Shown piece by piece: positions 32,457 to 41,283 of a stretch of DNA of 48,329 nt; within the stretch, counting starts at the first letter, position 1, and the number at the start of each line of letters is the position of its first letter. The notes beneath the pieces are model-generated. The model ran no database searches and had not been told where the DNA came from. It saw nothing but the letters and a program-made list of their open reading frames with translations. A program made the translations under genes and the position numbers. Where the stretch lies: the NCBI GenBank assembly GCA_934086815.1, contig CAKOIM010000007.1, positions 1-48,329 of the forward strand, written 5' to 3'. The DNA comes from an uncultured Bacilli bacterium (GTDB taxonomy: Bacteria > Bacillota_I > Bacilli_A > RF39 > UBA660).

Positions 32457-35400
32457 TATTTCGCTTATTTTTTTATAATAATTATATCTTTTAACAGCAT
32501 TTTCTTTTTGATAACTTAATAATTCTTTTGCTAAATTTTCATCTTTTATTTTTAAAGCATTATATCTTATTTCATTATTTAAAAAGTCATTATACTTATC
32601 AAACTCTGGTTCTTTTGAATCAATTACTAAATTATTATCATAACGCATTAATAAAGTGTAACCACAAGAAACTGCTAATTTTTGTTCATCTATACTACTC
32701 GCCATTCCACTTTTTATTCCTTGTTCAATGCAAGGGGCATACGCAATTATAATTGCTGGTCCTTCATGTTTATTAGCCTCATTAAAAGCCTTTATCGTTT
32801 GATTCATATTTGCACCAATTGCTACACTTGCAACATAACAATTAGGAATAGACATAGCTAATCTAAATAAATCTTTTTTTACAGTTCTTTTTCCACTATT
32901 AGCAAATTCTGCTACAGCTCCATATTTACTAGCTTTACTTGCTTGACCACCAGTATTTGAATATACTTCGGTATCTAAAACTAATATTTTTACATTTTCA
33001 TTAGAGTGAAGAACATGATCTAATCCACCATATCCGATGTCATATGCCCATCCATCACCACCAATAGCCCAAATAGTCCTAGCTATAATATAATCACTTA
33101 GTTCTTTTAATTCTTGAGGAATATTCTTATTTAATAAAGCATATTTTATTTTTTTAGTAATTTGATAATCTTCCTTATTGTTTAACCATATATCAAACAA
33201 TTCTCTAACATCATCACTAACACTTTTATAATATTTTCTCATTATATTTTCAATTTCTTTTCGTTTATGTTTGAAAGTCATATGAATACCTAAGGCAAAC
33301 TCAGCATTATCTTCAAACAAAGAATTAGCCCATGGGATTTCATATGGAGATGAAGGAAAAGATCCTCCATAAATACTTGAACAACCAGTTGCATTTGCAA
33401 TAATTAATTCTTCTTGAAACATTTGTGTTAACAATTTAATATATGAAGTTTCTCCGCATCCAGCACACGCCCCACTAAAAGAAAATAAAGGTTTTTGTAA
33501 TTGTGTTCCTTTTACAGAATTACACTCTAACGGATTTTCATAATTATATTTATCAAAATCTATTTCATTTTTAATTGGCTTTTCAATTAACTCTAAAGCT
33601 TTATTTCCAATTTTGCCCGGACAAACATTAACACATAAACCACACCCAGTGCAATCTTTCTCACTAATTTTAATAGAATATTTTAAATCATTACTTTTAA
33701 TTAAATTAATACCATCATCACTTATTACACTTCTAATTACAGCATGAGGACATACTAATGAGCACATACCACATTGAATACAATTATCTTTATTCCACAC
33801 AGGTACTATATTAGATATGTTTCTTTTTTCATTTTTAGTTGTTCCCCATGGAAAAGTCCCGTTTGCAAAAGGCATTAATTTACTTACTGGTATTTCATAA
33901 CCTTTTCGAGCATTTACTAAACTAATTACATCCGTATCAATAATTTCTAGGGAATCCTTTGGTTCATAATCAATATTCAATTTATTCAAATTACCATATG
34001 CTTCATCCAAAGAATTTATATTACTGTTAATAACTTCTTCCCCTTTAGTTTTATATAAAATCTTAATATTATCTTTTAAAACATCTAAACACTCAAAATT
34101 TAATAACTGTAAAATTAAACTTTCCATAATTTTACTTATTTTCCCTTTAAGATTATGTTTATAAGCTATATTATCCGCATCTATATAGTAAACATTAATA
34201 TTTTTTTCCTTAAGAATTTTCTTTACTTTACTAGGAATTAATTTATTTAGTTCTTCTTCATTTTTTATAGTATTAATTAAAAGTATCCCATTATCCTTTA
34301 TATCATTTACAATATCAAACAATCTGAAATAAACATCTTTTGTAACAACAATAAGTTTAGGATTTGTTACATAATAAGGTTTATTTATTGATTCACTTGA
34401 ATATCTTAGATGTGAAATAGTTACTCCGCCACTTTTCTTAGAATCATACTCAAAATAGCCTTCGACATAATTATCAGTAACTTTATTAATAACTTTAAGT
34501 AAATCTTTACTAGCACTTACCATACCATCACTACCAAAGCCAAATACTTTTATTTCATTTGAATTATTGTCTACATTAAAATTATATTTCTTAATACTTA
34601 AGTTAGTAACATCATCATTTATGCCCACGGTAAAATTATGTCTAGGATTTTCATCGAGCATTTTAAATACACTATAAATATCACTAGGACTAGTGTTTTT
34701 ACTAGATAAACCATAACGTCCACCATAAACTTTAATATTGTGGTTTCTTAAAACACTAGCAACATCTAAAAATAAAGGTTCACCAAAAGATCCAGCTTCT
34801 TTGGTTTTATCTAATACAGCTACCTTTTCAACAGTTTTAGGAAGAACATCTAAAAAATATTTTTCACTAAATGGTCTATATAAATGAACTTCGATAAGAC
34901 CTACATCTTCTAAATTATCTACGACTTCTTTAATAGTATCATTAACACTACCCATAGCAACAATAATTTTCTTAGCATTCTTTTTTCCATAATATACAAA
35001 AGGTTTATAAGTAGTATGCATAATATCATTTATTTTTTGCATATATTCATTTACAATATCAGGAATTTTGTCATAAAAACTATTTCTAGCTTCCGTTATT
35101 TGAAAATATACATCTTCATTTTGGGCCATGCCATAAACATGTTTATTATTAGGATGTAATGCTCTATTTTTAAAACTTTTTAATGCATCCATATCAATCA
35201 AACTCATTATATCTTCTTTTGTTAAATCTTCTATAGTGTTTATTTCATGACTAGTTCTAAAGCCATCGAAAAAATGTAAAAAAGGTAAACTTCCTTTTAT
35301 TGCAGATAAATGAGCTACTGCGGCTAAGTTTTGTGCATCAAAAACATTAGATGATGCAAGTATACAAAAACCTGTTTGTCGTGTTGCATAAATATCTTGA

Positions 35401-35771
35401 TGATCACCAAAAATTGATAAAGCATGAGTCGCTATACTTCTTGCTGCTACATGTATTACCCCCGGTAACATCTCTCCGGCTATTTTATACATATTTGGAA
35501 GCATTAATAATAAGCCTTGACTTGCTGTAAATGTTGTTGATAAACTCCCTGATAATAACGATCCATGTAACGCCCCAGCGGCTCCTACTTCTGATTGCAT
35601 TTCTATAAGTTCTGGAACAGAACCAAATATATTAGTCTTTGTAGTATTTCTTAAATTATCAATATTAGAAGCCATAGGGCTTGAAGGTGTAATCGGATAA
35701 ATACTACTAACTTCACTAAAATAATAAGCAATATTACTACACGCCGTATTTCCATCTACTATTTTTTTCAT
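32442..35771 (-). CDS. nifJ: Pyruvate:ferredoxin (flavodoxin) oxidoreductase
   Basis: 1109 residues, single-chain PFOR. Pyruvate-binding N-terminus (YPITPSSPMA), a ferredoxin domain with two 4Fe-4S motifs (CIQCGMCSLVCP near residue 665 and CTGCGLCVNVCP near 707), a proximal-cluster Cys pair (CAGCGE near 768) and the TPP-binding GDGWAYDIGYGG (near 907) with DTEVYSNTGGQ. Converts pyruvate and CoA to acetyl-CoA, CO2 and reduced ferredoxin, a hallmark of anaerobes. Slightly shorter than the usual 1170-1200. Preceded closely by eno, so probably one transcript. Ribosome binding site aaggagg. Confidence 0.96.
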   Translation of the reverse strand: MKKIVDGNTACSNIAYYFSEVSSIYPITPSSPMASNIDNLRNTTKTNIFGSVPELIEMQSEVGAAGALHGSLLSGSLSTTFTASQGLLLMLPNMYKIAGEMLPGVIHVAARSIATHALSIFGDHQDIYATRQTGFCILASSNVFDAQNLAAVAHLSAIKGSLPFLHFFDGFRTSHEINTIEDLTKEDIMSLIDMDALKSFKNRALHPNNKHVYGMAQNEDVYFQITEARNSFYDKIPDIVNEYMQKINDIMHTTYKPFVYYGKKNAKKIIVAMGSVNDTIKEVVDNLEDVGLIEVHLYRPFSEKYFLDVLPKTVEKVAVLDKTKEAGSFGEPLFLDVASVLRNHNIKVYGGRYGLSSKNTSPSDIYSVFKMLDENPRHNFTVGINDDVTNLSIKKYNFNVDNNSNEIKVFGFGSDGMVSASKDLLKVINKVTDNYVEGYFEYDSKKSGGVTISHLRYSSESINKPYYVTNPKLIVVTKDVYFRLFDIVNDIKDNGILLINTIKNEEELNKLIPSKVKKILKEKNINVYYIDADNIAYKHNLKGKISKIMESLILQLLNFECLDVLKDNIKILYKTKGEEVINSNINSLDEAYGNLNKLNIDYEPKDSLEIIDTDVISLVNARKGYEIPVSKLMPFANGTFPWGTTKNEKRNISNIVPVWNKDNCIQCGMCSLVCPHAVIRSVISDDGINLIKSNDLKYSIKISEKDCTGCGLCVNVCPGKIGNKALELIEKPIKNEIDFDKYNYENPLECNSVKGTQLQKPLFSFSGACAGCGETSYIKLLTQMFQEELIIANATGCSSIYGGSFPSSPYEIPWANSLFEDNAEFALGIHMTFKHKRKEIENIMRKYYKSVSDDVRELFDIWLNNKEDYQITKKIKYALLNKNIPQELKELSDYIIARTIWAIGGDGWAYDIGYGGLDHVLHSNENVKILVLDTEVYSNTGGQASKASKYGAVAEFANSGKRTVKKDLFRLAMSIPNCYVASVAIGANMNQTIKAFNEANKHEGPAIIIAYAPCIEQGIKSGMASSIDEQKLAVSCGYTLLMRYDNNLVIDSKEPEFDKYNDFLNNEIRYNALKIKDENLAKELLSYQKENAVKRYNYYKKISEINPET

Positions 35772-35814
35772 TTCTCCTCCTTGTAAATTATATACTTTAA
35801 AAAAAGCTAAATAA

Positions 35815-37044
35815 CTATCTTTTATTTAACTTTTCTTCAATACGAATTAATTGATTATATTTAGCAATTCTTTCTCCTCGACACATTGAACCAGTTTTAA
35901 TAAAAGGTATTGCTAATCCTACAGCTAGATCCGCAATAAAGGTATCTTCTGTTTCTCCACTTCTATGTGATATTATTGTTTTATAATTATTTTTCTTAGC
36001 TAACATAATTGTCTTTGTCATTTCTGTAACTGTACCAATTTGATTGGCTTTAAGTAATATAGCATTGCCAGCTTTCATATTTATACCTTTACGCAAATAC
36101 TTTTCATTAGTTACAAAATAATCATCTCCGACAACCATTATTCTTTTACCTACAAGACTTGTAAACTTACTCAATGATTCAAAATCATCTTCATAAAAAG
36201 GGTCTTCAATACTCAATATAGGATAACGATCAACTAAAAACACATAATATTTCATAAGTTCTTCTACAGTTAATTCTTTATTATCAATTTTATATTTCTT
36301 TGTTTCTTTATTATATAGTTCACTTGCAGCAACATCCAAAGCAATAAAAACATCTTCCCCTGGTTTATAACCAGCTTTTTTTATAGCTTCCATTATAAAT
36401 TCTAGAGCCATGCAAGTATTATCTAAATTCGGCGCAAATCCACCTTCATCTCCTACTCCAACAGCATATTTATTTATTGTTAATAATTTTTTTAATTCAT
36501 GAAATATTTCTGCCCCAGCTCTAATTCTTTCTTTCATTCCTTTTACCACAGGCATAATCATAAACTCTTGAATATCAAGATTATTTACCGCATGTACACC
36601 ACCATTTATTATATTAATCATAGGTATTGGTAATGTCACTTTATTGCTTGCTACATATTCATATAATTCTTTATTATTCATTTTAGCTAGGCATTTTAAA
36701 CATGCAAGAGATACTGCTAACATTGCATTAGCTCCTAAATTACTCTTAGTTTCGGTATTATCTAATTCTATTAAAGTATTATCAACAAAACCTTGATCTA
36801 TTTTTTTTCCTATTAGATATGGTCTAATAACATTATTAACATTATTAACTGCTTTTAAAACTCCTAAGCCTCCAAATCTTTTATCTTTATCTCTTAATTC
36901 TAAGGCTTCTCTACTACCTGTCGAAGCTCCACTTGGAACACTTGCAATACAAGATATATTATTTTCTAAAGTCATTTCTACTTCAACTGTAGGATTTCCT
37001 CTACTATCTAATATTTCTCTTGCGTGTATATCCTTTATTAACAT
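35815..37044 (-). CDS. eno: Enolase
   Basis: 409 residues. Signature SGASTGSREA loop near residue 40, catalytic/metal residues in GDEGGFAP, ALDVAASE, SIEDPF, VGDDYFVTN, catalytic Lys in LLKANQIGT and ISHRSGETEDT, and IKTGSMCRGER at the end. Converts 2-phosphoglycerate to phosphoenolpyruvate in glycolysis. The GG-HA loop reads GGVHAVNN instead of the common GGxHADN, a mild deviation. Between the DUF308-like gene (19 bases) and nifJ (43 bases), fitting a glycolysis-to-acetyl-CoA transcript. Confidence 0.96.
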   Translation of the reverse strand: MLIKDIHAREILDSRGNPTVEVEMTLENNISCIASVPSGASTGSREALELRDKDKRFGGLGVLKAVNNVNNVIRPYLIGKKIDQGFVDNTLIELDNTETKSNLGANAMLAVSLACLKCLAKMNNKELYEYVASNKVTLPIPMINIINGGVHAVNNLDIQEFMIMPVVKGMKERIRAGAEIFHELKKLLTINKYAVGVGDEGGFAPNLDNTCMALEFIMEAIKKAGYKPGEDVFIALDVAASELYNKETKKYKIDNKELTVEELMKYYVFLVDRYPILSIEDPFYEDDFESLSKFTSLVGKRIMVVGDDYFVTNEKYLRKGINMKAGNAILLKANQIGTVTEMTKTIMLAKKNNYKTIISHRSGETEDTFIADLAVGLAIPFIKTGSMCRGERIAKYNQLIRIEEKLNKR

Positions 37045-37063
37045 AAAATGTCCCCTTTCTTAT

Positions 37064-37642
37064 CTACCAAAATATTTCCATTATTTCCTTACTTCTATTT
37101 TTAAATAACACAATGTCCATAATATCTAAGGCCCCAGTTATAATTAAAAACACACCTACAAGTTTTGTTAAAGTTAAACTAGCAAAAGGATTAAAAATAA
37201 CTAATAAACCAATGATTGCAATTAGTATTCCTGTTGCTAAAGTTATTAACCAAGAATCTTCATTTCCCCTTTTTAGCCATAAAGCATAATTAGCTTTACT
37301 AACACCATTAATGATCATAAATATTCCCAAACAAACAGTGACAAACTCCACTACTGTATATGGATATATTATAAGTAGAATACCTAATAAAGCATAAAGA
37401 ATACCAAATATTAAATTCATTGAATAAAGCTTAGCTCCATCGCGATTAAAATATTTATATACAGAACTTAGCCCAGATAATAAAAATATTACACCAATAA
37501 CTATACCTATAATTTTATTAGTTAAGTTAGGCATGAACATTAAAATACCACCTACAACAATTGTACTTATTGCTGTTAAAAATGAACAAAGCAACATTCT
37601 TTTATACATATTTTCAACACTATTTTTTAAACTACTAGCCAT
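37064..37642 (-). CDS. DUF308/HdeD-like membrane protein
   Basis: 192 residues from ATG 37642 (aggtgataatt upstream). Six hydrophobic helices in three repeated hairpins, with VVGGILMF, GLSSVYKYF, and LLGILLIIYP, the pattern of DUF308 (HdeD) proteins. Acid-stress roles are known only for enterobacterial HdeD; function here is unknown. First gene of the eno-nifJ run. Confidence 0.82.
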   Translation of the reverse strand: MASSLKNSVENMYKRMLLCSFLTAISTIVVGGILMFMPNLTNKIIGIVIGVIFLLSGLSSVYKYFNRDGAKLYSMNLIFGILYALLGILLIIYPYTVVEFVTVCLGIFMIINGVSKANYALWLKRGNEDSWLITLATGILIAIIGLLVIFNPFASLTLTKLVGVFLIITGALDIMDIVLFKNRSKEIMEIFW

Positions 37643-37717
37643 AATTATCACCTATTAACATTATAACGAATTAATATAATTCAAGTCAATAAATTTATAG
37701 ATTTTAGTGTAAATTTA

Positions 37718-37726
37718 TGTTATAAT
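37718..37726 (+). promoter_or_regulatory. Extended -10 promoter of the FemX-like gene
   Basis: TGTTATAAT with no good -35, 28 bases before the start codon. The same nine bases serve recG and the Fic gene at 26900-27748. Confidence 0.55.
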
Positions 37727-37753
37727 AATTACCTACAAAAAGGAGATGGTTTC

Positions 37754-38974
37754 ATGTTTATAAGAGAAATGTCTTTAGCAGAATTTAAAAAATTTTCTGA
37801 GACTCATTTTATAGGAAACTGTCATCAAACTATTAATTATGCTATTTTAAAAGCCGAAGAAGGATATGAATATGAATTTATTTGTTACGAAGGAGATGAA
37901 ATAAAAGCCGCAGCATTAATTTTATATAAAAAAATTGGTAATATTTATTATGGCTATTCACCTCGAGGTTTTTTAATAGATTACTCTAACCTTTATTTAC
38001 TTAAAGATTTTACACAAAAATTAAAAGAGTTTTATTCTAAAAGAAATTTTGCTTTTATTAAAATTAACCCTGAAATAGCAATATCAAAATTAGACACAAA
38101 AACAAAAACGTTTGTAAAAAATAATAATGTTAATATTATTGATAATTTAAAAAATGCCGGATATATAAAATTAAAAGATAATATGCAATTTGAAGCATTA
38201 CTACCAAGAATAAATGCAATAGTAAATTTATCTAATTTTGATGCAAACGTATTAAGCAAAAATACTCGCAATAAAGTTAAAAAAGGATTTAGAAAAGGAT
38301 TAGTTCTTGAAAAAGCAAGCCTAGAAAAAATTAATATATTATACGATTTTATTAAAAATAAAATAAATAAAGATACTTATTATTATAATGATTTATATAA
38401 TGTTTTTAATAAAACCGGCGATGTTGATTTATTACTTGTTAAAGTTGATTATAAAAAGTTTTTAATTAATTCACAATATATTTATAATTTAGAATTACAA
38501 AGAAATGCTCAACTAAACAACAGATTGATTGTAAATAGTAATCCCAATATTATAAATGCTAAGATGAATTCAGATAAAGCACTTCTTTCATACAAAAATG
38601 ATATTGCTGAGGCTGCTAAAAATTTAAATCAAAATATTGAAACGTATGTAGCCGGCGCTATAATTTTAAAACATCAAAACAGAATAACAATTCAAATAAG
38701 CGGTTATGATAAATCATTATCTAGATTTTCTCCGAATTATTTTCTTTACTATTCTTTATTAAAATATTACAAAAAAGAATTTAAATATGCAGACTTAAAT
38801 GGAATAACCGCAGACTTATCAAAAGAAGCTCCATACTACGGTTTAAATCGATTTAAACTCGGATTTAACCCTGATGTATATGAATACCTTGGAGAATTTG
38901 ATTTGCCTATTAATGAAGATGCTTACAATCATTTGTTAAAAAGTGGTTTATTAGCAAAAGAATTTAACAAATAA
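37754..38974 (+). CDS. FemX/MurM-like peptidoglycan interpeptide-bridge aminoacyltransferase
   Basis: 406 residues with two GNAT-like halves and a coiled-coil arm (about residues 245-300), the FemABX plan. Recognisable blocks are YYGYSPRGFLIDY, LSKNTRNKVKKGFRKGL and the C-terminal YADLNGITADLS...GLNRFKLGF. These enzymes add amino acids from aminoacyl-tRNA to the lipid II stem peptide in the cytosol, so the cell makes a branched wall. Good ribosome binding site (aaaggaga). Which residue is added cannot be read. Confidence 0.88.
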   Translation: MFIREMSLAEFKKFSETHFIGNCHQTINYAILKAEEGYEYEFICYEGDEIKAAALILYKKIGNIYYGYSPRGFLIDYSNLYLLKDFTQKLKEFYSKRNFAFIKINPEIAISKLDTKTKTFVKNNNVNIIDNLKNAGYIKLKDNMQFEALLPRINAIVNLSNFDANVLSKNTRNKVKKGFRKGLVLEKASLEKINILYDFIKNKINKDTYYYNDLYNVFNKTGDVDLLLVKVDYKKFLINSQYIYNLELQRNAQLNNRLIVNSNPNIINAKMNSDKALLSYKNDIAEAAKNLNQNIETYVAGAIILKHQNRITIQISGYDKSLSRFSPNYFLYYSLLKYYKKEFKYADLNGITADLSKEAPYYGLNRFKLGFNPDVYEYLGEFDLPINEDAYNHLLKSGLLAKEFNK

Positions 38975-39006
38975 AACTACAAAGTTAATACAATGTAGTT
39001 TTTTTC
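38974..39006 (+). terminator. Terminator of the FemX-like gene
   Basis: Arms aaactaca/tgtagttt with a 12-base loop followed by a T run; overlaps the stop codon. Confidence 0.8.
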
Positions 39007-39040
39007 ATATCTATATAATTAATTCCAATTGATAAGTTAT

Positions 39041-39922
39041 TTATTTAAGTAACTTCTTGTATGCCTTTTCCAGTATGTTTTCTTTTCTAAATAATATTGA
39101 TTTTTTTAAGAATTCTTTTCTGATATTGCTCATGTATGGAGTATCATCTATTATTGAATTTATTTTTTCCATATTAATTTTAGGATAAATTCTAAGTAAT
39201 GCATTGTTTAAATCTTCTATATTTTTTAGATAAAACTCATTATATGTAAGTTTTTTTAAATCATATTTATAAACTGGATAAATGCTAAATACTGTATTTT
39301 TAAAATCTGCTTTTGATTTCAAAATTTCTTTCATTTTTTCATCACTTAAAAGTGGATGAAGTGTTGATCCACAATCATATATTGGAGCATAATCAACATT
39401 ATTATTATTGATTATGAAACCAAAATTTGATAAGTGTCTGTCAACATTACCAATAAGGGTATCAACAACAAACATGTCCCAAAACTTATTTATCATTTTC
39501 TCTTTATTACAGTTTAATCTGTTCATAACTTCATAAATATCAACTATATCAGTTGTAAATTTTTTATCTATTTCTGTGATACTATTTGCAAGTGATGAAA
39601 ACTCTACTAATTTTTCATTATTATTAGTGAAATCCCTACATGCAACAACCACTTTTTTCTTAATTTGCATTATTGTACTTTCTTCATTATAAGTGCCTAT
39701 AATTACTTTTTGAGTAGGAATACCCACGCTTGAAAATATTTTACATCCAATATATTCAGAAAAAACATTGTTCATATATGATAGTGGTAAATCCTTTTCG
39801 CAAATAGGATCTGGAAATTTCAAAAGATATAAATCATTATTATATTCTATTTTTTTCTTTTTTTCACTGCCACCATATTCACAAATCAATTCTTTGCAAT
39901 TCGTAAAATTAATTTCATCCAT
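39041..39922 (-). CDS. HipA-like serine/threonine kinase, stand-alone
   Basis: 293 residues from ATG 39922 (aaggagtga upstream). ATP-binding Lys35 in LYLLKFP, a Glu in NVFSEYIGCKIF (about 56), the catalytic GNVDRHLSNFGF (Asp161, Asn166) and metal-binding Asp183 in APIYDCGSTL. It is closer in size to CtkA-type single-domain kinases than to HipA with its extra N-terminal region. No HipB-like antitoxin is adjacent. Targets unknown; HipA itself phosphorylates glutamyl-tRNA synthetase. Confidence 0.85.
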   Translation of the reverse strand: MDEINFTNCKELICEYGGSEKKKKIEYNNDLYLLKFPDPICEKDLPLSYMNNVFSEYIGCKIFSSVGIPTQKVIIGTYNEESTIMQIKKKVVVACRDFTNNNEKLVEFSSLANSITEIDKKFTTDIVDIYEVMNRLNCNKEKMINKFWDMFVVDTLIGNVDRHLSNFGFIINNNNVDYAPIYDCGSTLHPLLSDEKMKEILKSKADFKNTVFSIYPVYKYDLKKLTYNEFYLKNIEDLNNALLRIYPKINMEKINSIIDDTPYMSNIRKEFLKKSILFRKENILEKAYKKLLK

Positions 39923-40000
39923 GGTAATCACTCCTTCTTTAAGAAATATTTTATCATTTTTTTACTTATGTCATTAATTATCTATTTTTTGAAAAAGAAA

Positions 40001-40027
40001 AATCTTAAGACCAAAAGTCCTAAGATT
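40001..40027 (-). terminator. Terminator of the tuf transcript
   Basis: Arms aatcttaggac/ggtcttaagatt with few mismatches around a tttt loop, followed on the minus strand by tttctttttc. Confidence 0.8.
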
Positions 40028-40045
40028 GTTTTAAATTATATCAAA

Positions 40046-41212
40046 TTATTTAATAATTTCAGATACAACTCCGGCACCAACAGTTCTACCACCTTCACGG
40101 ATAGAGAATTTAGTACCATTTTCTAATGCTACTGGAGCAATTAATTCAACAGTCATATCTACATTATCACCAGGCATAACCATTTCAACACCTTCTGGTA
40201 ATTCAATAACACCAGTTACGTCAGTAGTTCTGAAATAGAATTGTGGACGATAATTTGAGAAGAATGGAGTATGACGTCCTCCTTCATCTTTAGATAATAC
40301 GTATACACTTGCTTTAAATTTAGTATGAGGTGTAACGCTTCCTGGTTTAGCTAAAACTTGTCCACGTTCAACATCATCACGAGCAATACCACGTAGTAAG
40401 CATCCAGCATTGTCACCAGCTTGAGCAAAGTCTAGAGATTTTCTAAACATTTCAATTCCAGTAACAACTGTTTTTTTAGTAGGTTTTAAACCAACAATTT
40501 CAACTTCATCATTTAATTTTAATTGTCCACGTTCAACACGTCCAGTAACAACTGTTCCACGTCCTGAAATAGTAAACACGTCTTCAATACTCATTAAGAA
40601 TGGTTTGTCAGTATCACGTACTGGAGAGTCAATATATTCATCAACAGCAGCCATTAAGTCACGAATACTTTGAACAGCTTTTTCGTCACCTTCTAATGCT
40701 TTTAATGCACTACCACGAATGATAGGACAATCAGCATCATAATCATATTCTCCTAATAATTCTCTAATTTCCATTTCTACTAAATCTAGTAATTCTGGAT
40801 CATCTACTTGATCACATTTATTCATGTAAACAACGATTTTAGGCACACCAACTTGACGAGATAATAAGATATGTTCTCTAGTTTGCGCCATAGGTCCGTC
40901 AGTAGCAGCGATAACAAGGATTGCTCCATCCATTTGTGCAGCACCAGTGATCATGTTTTTAACATAGTCAGCATGGCCTGGACAGTCAACGTGTGCATAG
41001 TGACGTTTGTCAGTTTCATATTCAACATGCGCAGTGTTGATTGTTATACCTCTTTCTCTTTCTTCTGGAGCTTTGTCGATATCAGCATAATCAACAAAAT
41101 TTCCAAAGTATTTTGTAATTGCAGCAGTTAATGTTGTTTTACCATGGTCAACGTGTCCAATAGTACCAATATTAACGTGTTCTTTAGCACGGTCAAATTT
41201 TTCTTTTGCCAT
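40046..41212 (-). CDS. tuf: Elongation factor Tu
   Basis: 388 residues from ATG 41212 after aaggagg. G-domain motifs GHVDHGKT, DCPGHADY and NKCD, SALKALEGD, then the beta-barrel domains and the C-terminal GGRTVGAGVVSEI, which holds the conserved Thr that Doc phosphorylates in E. coli. Delivers aminoacyl-tRNA. It is 72 bases behind fusA in the str operon with its own ribosome binding site. Confidence 0.98.
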   Translation of the reverse strand: MAKEKFDRAKEHVNIGTIGHVDHGKTTLTAAITKYFGNFVDYADIDKAPEERERGITINTAHVEYETDKRHYAHVDCPGHADYVKNMITGAAQMDGAILVIAATDGPMAQTREHILLSRQVGVPKIVVYMNKCDQVDDPELLDLVEMEIRELLGEYDYDADCPIIRGSALKALEGDEKAVQSIRDLMAAVDEYIDSPVRDTDKPFLMSIEDVFTISGRGTVVTGRVERGQLKLNDEVEIVGLKPTKKTVVTGIEMFRKSLDFAQAGDNAGCLLRGIARDDVERGQVLAKPGSVTPHTKFKASVYVLSKDEGGRHTPFFSNYRPQFYFRTTDVTGVIELPEGVEMVMPGDNVDMTVELIAPVALENGTKFSIREGGRTVGAGVVSEIIK

Positions 41213-41283
41213 AATTTTTTCCTCCTTCATTTATATTACTATTATATTTTATCTAATGCTTGAAAATTTTTCAAGTATTATTC

